This document shows positions 34,427 to 43,029 of a stretch of DNA of 64,000 bases, piece after piece. A model generated the notes under the pieces. That model was not told the DNA's origin, did not search any database, and saw only the letters and a program-made list of their open reading frames with translations. This stretch comes from C-114 sp963719285. GTDB taxonomy: Bacteria > Chloroflexota > Limnocylindria > Limnocylindrales > CSP1-4. Each line of letters opens with the position of its first letter. Positions within the stretch are counted from its first letter, which is position 1. Made by a program: the position numbers and the translations under genes. Location: positions 620,001 through 684,000 of the forward strand of contig CAVRBO010000001.1 of the NCBI GenBank assembly GCA_963719285.1. Direction: 5' to 3'.

Positions 34427-36700
34427 TCAGGCGCCGCTCGTCGGTTCGGCGGTCGCGAGGCGGGAGAGCCAGCCGCTCCTCAGGACCCGGATCAGTTCCG
34501 CACCGGCCTCCGGGCGCAACTCGCCGTCCTCGCCGATCAGTTTCTCGGCGTGTTCCCGGGCAACGACGGCCAGGGCGCGATGGTCGTCGCGCTGGAGCGA
34601 CGCGACGCGCAACCGCGGGAAGCCGCTCTGGGCGAAGCCCAGGACGTCGCCCTCCTTGCGCAGCTTGAAGTCCTCCTCGGCCAGGGCGAAGCCGTCCTGC
34701 GTCTCGACGAGGGCCTTGAGCCGGGCGCGGGCGACCGGGTCGTCCGAGTCGGACACGAGCACGCAGAACGACTCGACGCGCCCGCGCCCGACGCGCCCGC
34801 GGAGCTGGTGGAGCTGGGCGAGGCCGAATCGCTCGGCGCCCTCCACGATCATCATCGTCGCCTCCGGCACGTCCACGCCGACCTCCACGACGGTCGTCCC
34901 GACAAGGATGTCGATCTCCCCGTCGCGGAAACGAGCCATCTCCGCGTCGCGCTCGGATGGCCGGAGGCGGCCGTGGACCATCCCGACCCGGTGCGGCGCC
35001 AGGAGGGCCGACAGGCGCTCCTTTTCGGATTCGGCCGCGACGGCTCCGCCGGCGAGGTCCTCGGCCTCATCGTCGCCCGTGCCGGCCTCGCCGCCCTGGA
35101 CGATGAGCGGCACGACCACGAACGTCCGCCGTCCGGCCGCCGCCTCCGCTCGGACCTTGTCCCAGGTCCCGTCGAGCTGGGAGGGGTGCTTCACGCCGGT
35201 CTTGATCGCGATCCGTCCGGCCGGCGGGGTGCGCAGGTCGGACACGTCGAGGTCCGCATACAGGACCTGGCCGACGGTCCGGGGGATCGGCGTGGCCGTC
35301 ATGAGGAGCACGTGCGGGACGGCTCCCGACGCCTTCGCCTCCAGCTGGCCCCGTTGCTCCACCCCGAATCGGTGCTGCTCGTCGATCACGACCATCCCAA
35401 GGTCGGCGAACGTGACGGCGTCCTGGACGAGGGCATGGGTTCCCACGACGATGCGGGCCTGGCCCGACGCGATGTGGCGCTGGACCTCCCGCTTCTGGTC
35501 CGCTCCGAGCGAGCCGACGAGCAGCTCCACCGGCAGGGCAAGGTCCGCCACGAGGTCGCCGATCGTCTCGAGGTGCTGGCGCGCGAGCAGGTCGGTCGGG
35601 GCGAGGAGCGCGCCCTGCCGGCCGTCGAGTGCGGCGAGCGCCAGGGCGTGCGCGGCCACGGCGGTCTTGCCCGATCCGACGTCGCCCTGGAGGAGGCGGA
35701 GCATCGGCTCGGTCCGGGCGAGGTCGGCCCGGATGACCGACATCGCGCTCGACTGGTCCTCGGTGAGCTCGACCGGCCGGCCCACCTTCCGCACGAGCGA
35801 CGCGGTGATCGCCTCGCGCACGGCCCGATCGCGCTCATCCGCGACGGGGATGGAGACGGCCCGGCTCCGACCGCGCTCGCGCCGACGGCCGACCATGCCC
35901 ACCTGGACCGCGAGGAGCTCGTCGAAGGCGAGTCGCCGGAGCGCGCCGTCGCGAGCTTCGAACGACTCCGGGAAGTGGGCTTCCTCGACCGCCTCGCCGA
36001 TCCCCGGCAGGCCGACATCGTTGCGGACCGCGGGGGCGAGGTACTCGGCGAACCCGCCGCGGCCCCGATCGAGCGCCTCGCGCACGGCCGCCCGCAGGCG
36101 GGCGACGTTCAGTCCCGCGGTGAGCCGGTAGACCGGCACGATCCTTCCGGCGTGGAGCATCGTGCTCCCGTCGTCGACCTGGAAGTCCGGGTCCTCGAAC
36201 TGGAGCACGCCGTTGCGGTGGCGGATCCGTCCACTGACGACCACATCCTGCCCGGCGAAGAGCCGGCGCTCGATATAGCGCCGGCCGAACCAGACCGCAT
36301 GCGCCACACCCGTCCCATCGCGCAGGACCGCCGTCGTCCGCTGGACGCGCCGGCGGAACGTGGGCTGGACCTCGATCGACACGACGTTCCCGCGCGCGCT
36401 GGCGACCTCGCCATCCGGTGTCACGCCCCATTGCAGCTCGCCGAGGCTGTGCAGCTCGCGCAGGTCGTCGTAGCGCCGTGGCAGGTGGAACAGGAGGTCG
36501 CGCACGGTCGACACGCCGAGCCTGGGCAACGTCCGTTTCAGCACCCCGATCGCCGCGAGCCCGCTTTCGCCGATCGGCGTATCCAGGAACTCGGTCGGGC
36601 CGGCCGGCGGAGCCGGCTCCGTGCGCCGGGTCACCCCGGCGCCTTCGCCCGAGGGCCTTGCACGAGATCGCGCCTTTCCTCCGGGACCTTGCCCCGACAC
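34427..36700 (-). CDS. recG: ATP-dependent DNA helicase RecG
   Basis: Branch-migrating helicase for stalled forks and Holliday junctions. 757 residues: wedge/OB domain (about 50-250), helicase lobes with GDVGSGKT (339-346), IDEQHRFGVEQR (439-450, the RecG form of motif II), LLMTATPIPRT, and GTTVVEVGVDVPEAT, ending in the QLRGRVGRG and C-terminal clamp regions. GTG 36700 is 2 nt after the fakA stop. The Asp23-fakA-recG order recalls the B. subtilis yloU-yloV-recG region. Confidence 0.96.
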   Translation of the reverse strand: MSGQGPGGKARSRARPSGEGAGVTRRTEPAPPAGPTEFLDTPIGESGLAAIGVLKRTLPRLGVSTVRDLLFHLPRRYDDLRELHSLGELQWGVTPDGEVASARGNVVSIEVQPTFRRRVQRTTAVLRDGTGVAHAVWFGRRYIERRLFAGQDVVVSGRIRHRNGVLQFEDPDFQVDDGSTMLHAGRIVPVYRLTAGLNVARLRAAVREALDRGRGGFAEYLAPAVRNDVGLPGIGEAVEEAHFPESFEARDGALRRLAFDELLAVQVGMVGRRRERGRSRAVSIPVADERDRAVREAITASLVRKVGRPVELTEDQSSAMSVIRADLARTEPMLRLLQGDVGSGKTAVAAHALALAALDGRQGALLAPTDLLARQHLETIGDLVADLALPVELLVGSLGADQKREVQRHIASGQARIVVGTHALVQDAVTFADLGMVVIDEQHRFGVEQRGQLEAKASGAVPHVLLMTATPIPRTVGQVLYADLDVSDLRTPPAGRIAIKTGVKHPSQLDGTWDKVRAEAAAGRRTFVVVPLIVQGGEAGTGDDEAEDLAGGAVAAESEKERLSALLAPHRVGMVHGRLRPSERDAEMARFRDGEIDILVGTTVVEVGVDVPEATMMIVEGAERFGLAQLHQLRGRVGRGRVESFCVLVSDSDDPVARARLKALVETQDGFALAEEDFKLRKEGDVLGFAQSGFPRLRVASLQRDDHRALAVVAREHAEKLIGEDGELRPEAGAELIRVLRSGWLSRLATAEPTSGA

Positions 36701-36702
36701 CT

Positions 36703-38409
36703 CTACCAGACCGCGATCAGGTACGGGTAGAGCGGCTGTCCGCCGTGGCCGACGTCCACCTCGATGTGGGGGTGGGCCTCCTTGACCCGTGCGGCGAGCG
36801 CCTCGGCCTCGGCCAGGTCGGCGCCCTCTCCGTAGAGGAGCGTGATCGCCTCGAAGCCCTCGCTGAGCGTCGCCAACGCGACCAGGATCGCCCTGGTCCG
36901 GTCCTTGTCGGCCGCGACGAGACCCTCGTCCGGATCGAGCACGATCGTCTGGCCCTTGCGGACCTTGCGCGGGCCGATCTTCGCGTCCCGGATCGCCGTG
37001 GTCACCTGGAGCGTCCGGACATCCCGGCCGTGCTCGGTCATCCGCAGGACGTTGGTGGCCACGTCGGCGCCCGGGTTGACGGCCAGGATCGCCTCCAGCC
37101 CCTCCACGGCATTGCGCGTCGGGACGACGTGAACGGGCCGCGTGGCGAGGCCGACCACCTGGCGGGCCGCCAGCACGACATTGCGGTTGTTCGGCAGGAT
37201 CACGACCTCGAGGGCGTTGACCCGCTGGACCGCGGCGAGGAGCTCACCGGTGGACGGGTTCGAGGTCTGGCCACCACGGACGATCGCCGCCGCGCCGCGG
37301 TCGCGGAATTCCTTCTCGAGACCCTCGCCGGTGGCGACCGCCACGACCGCGAACGGCATCGTCGCGCCGTTGAGCGCGCGCGGGTCCACCCAGATCGACG
37401 CCGGCGTGGCGGGCGGCGCGGACGCCGGCGCCTCGGCGACCACCTGGCCCGCGCCGGTGACCTCGCCGACCCGCTTCCCCCGGACCTCGGCCGTCTGGTG
37501 GTCGAGATTGACGACGGTGATGTCGGTCAGAGTACCGAGCGACAGGCCGTAGGCGAGGATCTCGTCCGGGCGCTCGTTGTGGATGTGGACCTTGGCCTCG
37601 CCCTGGTCGCCGGCGACGATGACGGACTCGCCCAGGACCGCGAGTCGGTCGCGGATCGCGTCGAGGTCGAGCTTGCTCCGCGTGAGCGGTCGGACGAAGA
37701 AGACGGTCTCGTAGCCGTGGCCCTCGTCGGCATGGGCCACGAGCATGGACAGCTTCGCCGAATCCGCCGGTCGTGCGGCGTCGGCAGACGGCCGGCCGAC
37801 CATCTGCTGGAGCGCGCCCTGGAAGAGCCGGAACAGGCCCTGTCCACCCGAGTCCACGACGCCCGCCTCGCGCAGGATCGGCAGCAGCGATGGCGTCCGC
37901 GCGACCGACTTCTCCGCGGCGTCCACGGTGGCGGCCAGCACCGTCTCGATGTCCGGGTCGCGCTCGGCGGCCGCGACGGCGGCCTCGGCGGCGTCGCGGA
38001 TGACGGTGAGGATCGTCCCCTCCACCGGCTGGCTGACCGCCCGGTAGGAGCGCTCCACCCCCTGCCGGAGGGCGAACGCGAGATCGAGGCCGTTGAACCG
38101 CCGCTTGCGGTCGAGGGCATCGGCCATCCCGCCGAGGATCTGGCTCAGGATGACCCCGGAGTTGCCGCGAGCCCCATGGAGGGCACCGCGCTTGATCGCC
38201 CCGGCGATCGTCCAGGCCGGCTGCCCGGCGACGGCCTCGGCCTGCTCGAGCGCGACCACCATCGTCGCGACCATGTTCGAGCCGGTGTCGCCGTCCGGTA
38301 CCGGAAAGACGTTCAGGGCGTTGATCTCGTCGACGTGCGCGTCGAGGTTGGCGACGGCCGCCCGGAGCGCCTCGAGCAGGCCTGACCCGTCGCACCAGCG
38401 CCGGGTCAT
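36703..38409 (-). CDS. fakA: FakA-like DAK phosphotransferase (fatty-acid kinase catalytic subunit)
   Basis: 568 residues. The N-terminal DhaL domain has PVPDGDTGSNM (37-47) for the Mg-ATP site and GARGNSGVILSQIL. The middle and C-terminal parts (about 250-568) match FakA, which phosphorylates fatty acids bound to a FakB/DegV partner. No fakB lies in the window. ATG 38409 is at the point where the Asp23-like gene should end. Close to plsX and acpP, it fits a fatty-acid activation role (inference by family). Confidence 0.9.
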   Translation of the reverse strand: MTRRWCDGSGLLEALRAAVANLDAHVDEINALNVFPVPDGDTGSNMVATMVVALEQAEAVAGQPAWTIAGAIKRGALHGARGNSGVILSQILGGMADALDRKRRFNGLDLAFALRQGVERSYRAVSQPVEGTILTVIRDAAEAAVAAAERDPDIETVLAATVDAAEKSVARTPSLLPILREAGVVDSGGQGLFRLFQGALQQMVGRPSADAARPADSAKLSMLVAHADEGHGYETVFFVRPLTRSKLDLDAIRDRLAVLGESVIVAGDQGEAKVHIHNERPDEILAYGLSLGTLTDITVVNLDHQTAEVRGKRVGEVTGAGQVVAEAPASAPPATPASIWVDPRALNGATMPFAVVAVATGEGLEKEFRDRGAAAIVRGGQTSNPSTGELLAAVQRVNALEVVILPNNRNVVLAARQVVGLATRPVHVVPTRNAVEGLEAILAVNPGADVATNVLRMTEHGRDVRTLQVTTAIRDAKIGPRKVRKGQTIVLDPDEGLVAADKDRTRAILVALATLSEGFEAITLLYGEGADLAEAEALAARVKEAHPHIEVDVGHGGQPLYPYLIAVW

Positions 38410-38917
38410 CCGCGACTCTCGGGCGCAGCCGGGCCGGCGCCGGCGGTGGCTTGGTCACGGCCGGTGGCTCGGTCACGGCCGGCGGCTCGGTCACGGCCGG
38501 CGGCTCCGTGGCGGACTGAGGTTCGGAGCGGTCGGGCTCGCCCTCTGGCTCGACCATCTCGGCGGCGGGCGGGACGTTCCCGTCCCGCTCCACGAGCCTG
38601 TCGACGTGGATCGTCACCGCGCTCGGCTCGCGGTCGAGGTCGCGCTTCAGCGCATAGCGAACGGCCGACTCGACCTGCCGCGCGACCTCCGCGATCGGCA
38701 GACCGTACGCGACCCGGATGCGCAGCTCGACGCGCAGGTCATCGAGGCCGATCCGGATGCCGGGCTCGCCCAGGCCCATCCAGCGGACGACGTAGCCCCA
38801 TGGATCCGGCGTCGCGAACCCGGCGACGCCGTAGCAACCAAGGACCGCGGCACGGACGATGTCGGTCACGGCGCGGCGGGTGACGACCGCCCGGCCCGGG
38901 GCGGGGCGCTCTGGCAC
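38406..38917 (-). CDS. Asp23/Gls24 family protein, stop codon apparently lost by frameshift
   Basis: Starts at GTG 38917 with GGAGG upstream. Residues 1-115 are a clear Asp23 domain (VTRRAVTDIVRAAVLGCYGVAG, LRVELRIRVAYGLPIAEVAR), then a Pro-rich linker with four PPAVT-type repeats. The frame has no stop before fakA and stays open to 37244, deep inside fakA, where the translation is nonsense. A one-base change in the GC-rich repeat would put a TGA at 38406-38408, overlapping the fakA ATG as ATGA, the pattern used throughout this region. The end given is that predicted stop. Confidence 0.65.
38427..38507 (-). repeat. 15-bp direct repeats in the Asp23-like linker
   Basis: Three to four tandem copies of CCGGCCGTGACC plus GAGCC or AAGCC on minus, encoding PPAVT with E or K. 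Slippage here is the likeliest place for the missing or extra base that removes the stop of the Asp23-like gene. Confidence 0.75.
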
Positions 38918-38969
38918 GACGCTCGGTAACCTCCGGTGGCGGGTGGGCGATCGCTCGGGGACGGTGTGC

Positions 38970-38976
38970 TATATTA
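38970..38976. promoter_or_regulatory. Overlapping divergent -10 boxes, rpmB and Asp23-fakA-recG
   Basis: On plus, TATATT (38970-38975) with TGC before it forms an extended -10, 67 nt before rpmB. On minus, TAATAT (38971-38976) in the same bases can serve the Asp23-fakA-recG unit. The 125-nt gap between the two genes holds no other feature I can support. Confidence 0.55.
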
Positions 38977-39042
38977 CCGCCCCGTTCGGGCCGTCCGGCC
39001 GAACACGGATCCCACTCAGCGACACACCCAGGTGAACGAACC

Positions 39043-39249
39043 ATGGCCCGAGCCTGCGCGATCTGCGCGAAGACCTCGATGGGCGGCTTCAACCCCCAGT
39101 CCTCGGGGATGAACCGCGTGCGGGCGCATCGCCGCTACCAGCCCAATCTCCAGCCGACGACCCTCTACCTGGACGGCGTCGCGAGCAAGCAGCTCGTGTG
39201 CACCCGCTGCCGGCGCACGGCCCTCAAGTCGGCCCGCACCGCCAAGTAG
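39043..39249 (+). CDS. rpmB: 50S ribosomal protein L28 (zinc-binding form)
   Basis: 68-residue bL28. CAICAKTSMGGFNPQS at the start gives C5 and C8; LVCTRCRRTALKS gives C53 and C56; so this is the zinc (C+) type. It also has the family RRYQPNLQPTTL segment. The only ribosomal gene on plus here, it is divergent from Asp23-fakA-recG, as rpmB is from yloU in B. subtilis. A strong GC hairpin follows. Confidence 0.96.
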   Translation: MARACAICAKTSMGGFNPQSSGMNRVRAHRRYQPNLQPTTLYLDGVASKQLVCTRCRRTALKSARTAK

Positions 39250-39318
39250 CGCGAGGGCAAGACTCGCGAGCGAAGGCGGGGCGCCGACGCGGCGCGCGGA
39301 CGAGGCACTAGTCCCCGA

Positions 39319-39340
39319 CCCCCGGCCCGGCCGCCGGGGG
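39319..39340. terminator. Bidirectional hairpin terminator between rpmB and dtd
   Basis: Perfect 8-bp stem CCCCCGGC/GCCGGGGG with a six-base loop, in the convergent gap after rpmB (+) and 4 nt after the dtd stop (-). Only a short TTCG-type run follows on plus, so U-tract support is weak. Confidence 0.6.
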
Positions 39341-39344
39341 TTCG

Positions 39345-39818
39345 TCATGTCCGGATCGGCGAGGCTCCGCGCTCGTCCGTGTCGAGCCAGATCGTGAACG
39401 GGCCGTCGTTCACGAGCTCTACCGCCATCTCGGCTCCGAAGCGGCCACGGGCGACGGGGATCCCGGCGGACTCCACCGCGGCGCAGAACCGCTCGTAGCA
39501 CGGGATCGCGAGCTCCGGAGGCGCCGCGTCCGTGAAGCCCGGTCGCCGGCCACGCCGCGTGTCGGCGTACAGGGTGAACTGCGACACCACGAGGGCCGCG
39601 CCGCCCAGGTCGAGCAGCGAGCGGTTCGTGCGCCCCTCGTCGTCGGCGAAGATCCGCAGGTCGACGATCCGCCGGGCGAGCGCCTCGGCGACGTCGGCAT
39701 CGTCCGCGCGGCCCACGCCGAGGAGCACGACGAGCCCGGGTCCCGGGCCGATCCGCCCGATGACCTCGCCGGCCACCCGGACCGACGCGCCGGTCACGCG
39801 CTGGAGGAGTGCCCGCAC
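39345..39818 (-). CDS. dtd: D-aminoacyl-tRNA deacylase
   Basis: Hydrolyses D-aminoacyl- and Gly-tRNA(Ala) mischarges. 157 residues. MRALLQRVTGASVRVAGEVIG start, SQFTLYADTRRGRRPGF (SQFTLY motif), and the cross-subunit Gly-cisPro region, seen here as the C-terminal MAVELVNDGPFTIWLD (NxGPxT). GTG 39818 is chosen by family match, 4 nt after the rpe stop. Last gene of the ileS-to-dtd run. Confidence 0.95.
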   Translation of the reverse strand: MRALLQRVTGASVRVAGEVIGRIGPGPGLVVLLGVGRADDADVAEALARRIVDLRIFADDEGRTNRSLLDLGGAALVVSQFTLYADTRRGRRPGFTDAAPPELAIPCYERFCAAVESAGIPVARGRFGAEMAVELVNDGPFTIWLDTDERGASPIRT

Positions 39819-39822
39819 GTCG

Positions 39823-40827
39823 CTACGTTCCCGGTCCTTCGCGTGGCACGGCGGCCGCCCCGAGCTCCGCACGCTGCGCCGTCCGCCAGGCCTCGGCCTC
39901 GGCGAGCCAGCGCTCCCGCGCCGCCGCGTGGCGCGTCTCGACGAGGTCGGCCGCGGAGAGCGGCACGCTCAGGTCGTAGTCGCGCACCCCGTCGGGGTTG
40001 AAGCCGCCCTGGCCGCGCAGCGTGAGGACCGGGACGCCGCCGGCCTCGATCTCGCCGGCGGCCCGCTCGGCGATATGGCGGGGCAGGCTCGTGAAGGTCG
40101 TCCACTGGTCGCGCGGGATGGGCGGCACGCCGTCGTTGAGGCCGTACTGGTAGCCCTCGTCGGCGAGCGATCGGATGAGCCGGATCTCGCGGGCGATGTC
40201 GTGACCCTTGATCCACAGGGCAGAGCCCACCACGAGGATGTCGGTCCCCTGCGCGCCCACGATCTCGGCGGTCTCCCGGTTGATGCCGCCGTCGACATGG
40301 ACCTCGCCCCCGTGGGCCTTGAAGCGCAGGTAGTGCCGGGCGGCCAGGAGCTTGGCCTGCGCGACGTCCTTCATGAACTTCTGCTTGCCGAAGCCCGGCT
40401 CGACGGTCATGACCAGCACGATGTCGAGCAGCTCGGCGTATGGCTCGAGCGCCTCGAGCGGCGTGTTCGGCTTGACCGCCAGGCCGGCCGCCCGTCCGGC
40501 GGCCCGGATCGCCCTGAGGGTGGGTTCGATGGGCTCGTCGACCTCGACATGGAAGGTGACCGAATCACAGCCGGCGTCGAGGTACTCGTCGATGTACCGG
40601 CCCGGCTCCGAGGTCATCAGGTGGGCGTCGAACGGGAGGCGCGTGCGCGGCCGGAGCGCCTTGATCGTCCGGGCGCCGAAGGTCAGGTTGGGCACGAAGT
40701 GGGCGTCCATGACATCGAGGTGGATGCGATCCGTGCCGCCCTTCTCGGCCCGCCGGATCGCGTGGGCGAGGTTGCCCAGGTCCGCATCCAGGATGCTCGC
40801 GGAGACGCGCGCTCGACCGGCCGCCAT
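39823..40827 (-). CDS. rpe: Ribulose-phosphate 3-epimerase with unusual C-terminal extension
   Basis: Interconverts ribulose-5-P and xylulose-5-P. The TIM-barrel core (1-225) is complete: SASILDADLGNL, HLDVMDAHFVPNLTFG, DAHLM, VMTVEPGFGKQKF, and EVHVDGGINRETA. The protein goes on to 334 residues, about 110 beyond the usual 220-230. The extra part has SLPRHIAERAAGEIEAGG and GQGGFNPDGVRDYDLSVPL, and I cannot place it. The ATG shares one base with the rlmN stop (TGATG). Confidence 0.9.
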   Translation of the reverse strand: MAAGRARVSASILDADLGNLAHAIRRAEKGGTDRIHLDVMDAHFVPNLTFGARTIKALRPRTRLPFDAHLMTSEPGRYIDEYLDAGCDSVTFHVEVDEPIEPTLRAIRAAGRAAGLAVKPNTPLEALEPYAELLDIVLVMTVEPGFGKQKFMKDVAQAKLLAARHYLRFKAHGGEVHVDGGINRETAEIVGAQGTDILVVGSALWIKGHDIAREIRLIRSLADEGYQYGLNDGVPPIPRDQWTTFTSLPRHIAERAAGEIEAGGVPVLTLRGQGGFNPDGVRDYDLSVPLSAADLVETRHAAARERWLAEAEAWRTAQRAELGAAAVPREGPGT

Positions 40828-42077
40828 CAGCCCGGGCCCTCGTCCGCGCCACCCGTATGGGCCGGGATCGGCTCCGCGCTCCGTTCACCGCGGAGCGCGG
40901 CGGCGCTCGCCGTCTCCAGGCGCTCGCGGCGCCGCGCCACGACCCGGGTGGGCGGCCGGCCCGCGAACTCGGCCGCCAGCTGCCCGCACGCGGCCCCGAT
41001 CTCCTGGCCGCGATTGCGCCGGATCGAGACCGGCACGCCGGCCGCCCGGATCCGGGCCGCGAACGCCTCGATGACCGGCATCGGGCTCGCTACCCACGGG
41101 GTGTGGGCGACCGGGTTCATCGGGATGAGGTTGACATGGGCCAGGTCGCCCCGGAGGAGCGTGGCCACGGCGTCCGCGTCGGCGTCGGTGTCGTTCACGC
41201 CACCGATCATCGTGTACTCGTAGCTCACCCGCCGGCCGGTCGCGCGGGCGTGGTCGCGGGCCGCCGCGACGACCTCCGCCACGGGCCAGCGCCGGTTGAG
41301 CGGCACGAGCACGTCGCGCAGCGGATCGCGAGCCGCGTGGAGGCTGATCGCGAGCGTGAACTGGGGGCCGAGCGCCGTCAGCCGGCGGATCCCGGGCACC
41401 ACGCCCGAGGTGCTCACCGTGATATGCCGCGCACCCAGGCCGAACCGGGCCGGATCGGACAGCGCCCCGACGGACGCGAGCACGCGGTCGAGATTGAGCA
41501 ACGGCTCGCCCATGCCCATGTAGACGACGTTGGTGAGATGGCGACCCTCGGCCGTGAGCCGGCGGGCCGCCCAGCGGACCTGGTCCACGATCTCGGCCGT
41601 CGTCAGGTCGCGCCCGAAACCGAGCTCGCCCGTCGCGCAGAACGGGCAGCCCACGGCACAGCCCACCTGGCTCGAGATGCACAGGGTGGTCCGTTCCCGC
41701 GATCCGGCCCGCGACGGATAGCGCATCAGGACCGATTCGATGAGCGACCCGTCGCCGAGGCGGTGGAGCGCCTTCTCGGTCAGGCCACCGTCCGAGGCCT
41801 GGACGTCCGTCGTCGTGAGGGTGTCGAACCGGAACGCCGAGTCGAGCTCCGCGCGCAGGGTGGCCGGCAGGGTCCGGATCTCGGCCGCCGCCCGGACGTG
41901 GCCGCCCCACAGCGCGTCGGAGACCTGGCGCGCCCGATAGCCGGGCTCGCCCCGGCCGACCAGCCACGCGCGCAGGGCGTCCGGTTCCAGGCCGGCCAGG
42001 CCGGGCGGAGCATCCCCCGCGTCGTGGGGTCCGGTCACGATGGGTTCGGCCGACGGGCGGGTCATCTCGCCGACCAT
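40827..42077 (-). CDS. rlmN: 23S rRNA (A2503-C2)/tRNA (A37-C2)-methyltransferase RlmN
   Basis: Radical-SAM dual-specificity methyltransferase. 416 residues: CxxxCxxC at C140, C144, C147 (VGCAVGCPFCATG) binds the 4Fe-4S cluster. Also GMGEPLLN, HITVSTSGVVPGI, SLHAARDPLRDVLVPLN, and a C-terminal catalytic Cys in QEIGAACGQL. ATG 42077 starts 1 nt after the fmt stop; ATG 42065 is an in-frame alternative. The ~25-residue Pro/Ala leader is variable. Confidence 0.95.
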   Translation of the reverse strand: MVGEMTRPSAEPIVTGPHDAGDAPPGLAGLEPDALRAWLVGRGEPGYRARQVSDALWGGHVRAAAEIRTLPATLRAELDSAFRFDTLTTTDVQASDGGLTEKALHRLGDGSLIESVLMRYPSRAGSRERTTLCISSQVGCAVGCPFCATGELGFGRDLTTAEIVDQVRWAARRLTAEGRHLTNVVYMGMGEPLLNLDRVLASVGALSDPARFGLGARHITVSTSGVVPGIRRLTALGPQFTLAISLHAARDPLRDVLVPLNRRWPVAEVVAAARDHARATGRRVSYEYTMIGGVNDTDADADAVATLLRGDLAHVNLIPMNPVAHTPWVASPMPVIEAFAARIRAAGVPVSIRRNRGQEIGAACGQLAAEFAGRPPTRVVARRRERLETASAAALRGERSAEPIPAHTGGADEGPG

Positions 42078-42078
42078 C

Positions 42079-43029
42079 CTAGGCGGGGACCGCGAGGACG
42101 ACGCTGCCGACCAGGGCGGGCCGGCCGCGCAGGAGATCGGCCCACGACATCGGCCGCCCACCCGCGGGCTGGACCGTGCGCAGGACGAGCCTGCTCCCCC
42201 CGGCGGTCTCGAGCCCGTCGGGACCGAGTCGACCGGGCGAGCCCTCCGACGACGGGGCGCCGTCAGCGGCCGTCGCGTCGAGCACGGCGACGCGTCCGGC
42301 CTGCGTCTCGAGGAACGTTCCCGGCCACGGCCGGAGTGCCCGGACCTGTCGTTCGAGCTCGGCCGCGGGGCGGGTCGGGTCCAGGCGGCCGTCCTCGCGC
42401 CGGAGTGGCCGGGTCAGCGTCGCGCCGGCGTCGCCCTGGGGGCGCGGCACGACGTCGCCCCGCAGCCACGGGCCCACGATCCTGGCGATCAGCCTCGCGC
42501 CGACCGTCGCCGCGCGCGCCTCGAGCCCCGGTGCGTCCTCGTCGGCGCCGAGCTCCCACCGTTCGACCGCGACGATCGGTCCCGTGTCGAGGCCCGCGTC
42601 CATCCGGATCACCGTCACGCCCGTCTCGCGGTCGCCGGCCAGGATCGTGGCGGGGATCGGGGAGGCGCCGCGCCAGCGCGGGAGCAGCGACGGATGGACG
42701 TTGAGGATGCCGGCGGCCGGCAGCTCCAGGATCGCCCGAGGAACGATCCGGCCGTAGTCGGCGAGCACGCCGAGGCCGGCCCCGAGGCCCGCGATCGTGG
42801 CGAGGGCCTCGTCGGTCCGGAGGCTGGCCGGCTGGATCGTCGTCAGGCCGAGGTCTCGCGCTCGCGCCGCGACCGGTGTCGGGGTAGGGACGCCTCCCCG
42901 TCCGGCGGGCCGGTCCGGGACGGTGACGACACCGGCCACGGAGACGTCGTCCGTCGCCAGGAGGGCATCGAGGATGGGGACGGCGAAGGACCCGGACCCG
43001 AAGAAGACGGTCGGGACCGGCCCGGTCAC
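42079..43029 (-). CDS. fmt: Methionyl-tRNA formyltransferase
   Basis: Formylates initiator Met-tRNA. 316 residues: FFGSGSFAVPIL start, the catalytic region GILNVHPSLLPRWRGASPIPATILAGDRETGVT (NxHPSLLPxxRGxxP), here in shorter parts: NVHPSLLPRWRGASPI and AGDRETGVTVIRMD, then the C-terminal OB-like domain. GTG 43029 overlaps the def stop (GTGA), so deformylase and formylase are made together. Confidence 0.95.
   Translation of the reverse strand: MTGPVPTVFFGSGSFAVPILDALLATDDVSVAGVVTVPDRPAGRGGVPTPTPVAARARDLGLTTIQPASLRTDEALATIAGLGAGLGVLADYGRIVPRAILELPAAGILNVHPSLLPRWRGASPIPATILAGDRETGVTVIRMDAGLDTGPIVAVERWELGADEDAPGLEARAATVGARLIARIVGPWLRGDVVPRPQGDAGATLTRPLRREDGRLDPTRPAAELERQVRALRPWPGTFLETQAGRVAVLDATAADGAPSSEGSPGRLGPDGLETAGGSRLVLRTVQPAGGRPMSWADLLRGRPALVGSVVLAVPA

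Noticed and set aside
33752..36730. 992-codon open frame on plus across recG
   Set aside because: Antisense of recG and the HAD gene, no recognisable domain, composition dictated by the opposite strand's third-codon GC bias.
38427..38507. Tandem repeats resembling a tiny CRISPR or minisatellite
   Set aside because: Unit is 15 bp, in frame, without spacers; it encodes a PPAVT linker.
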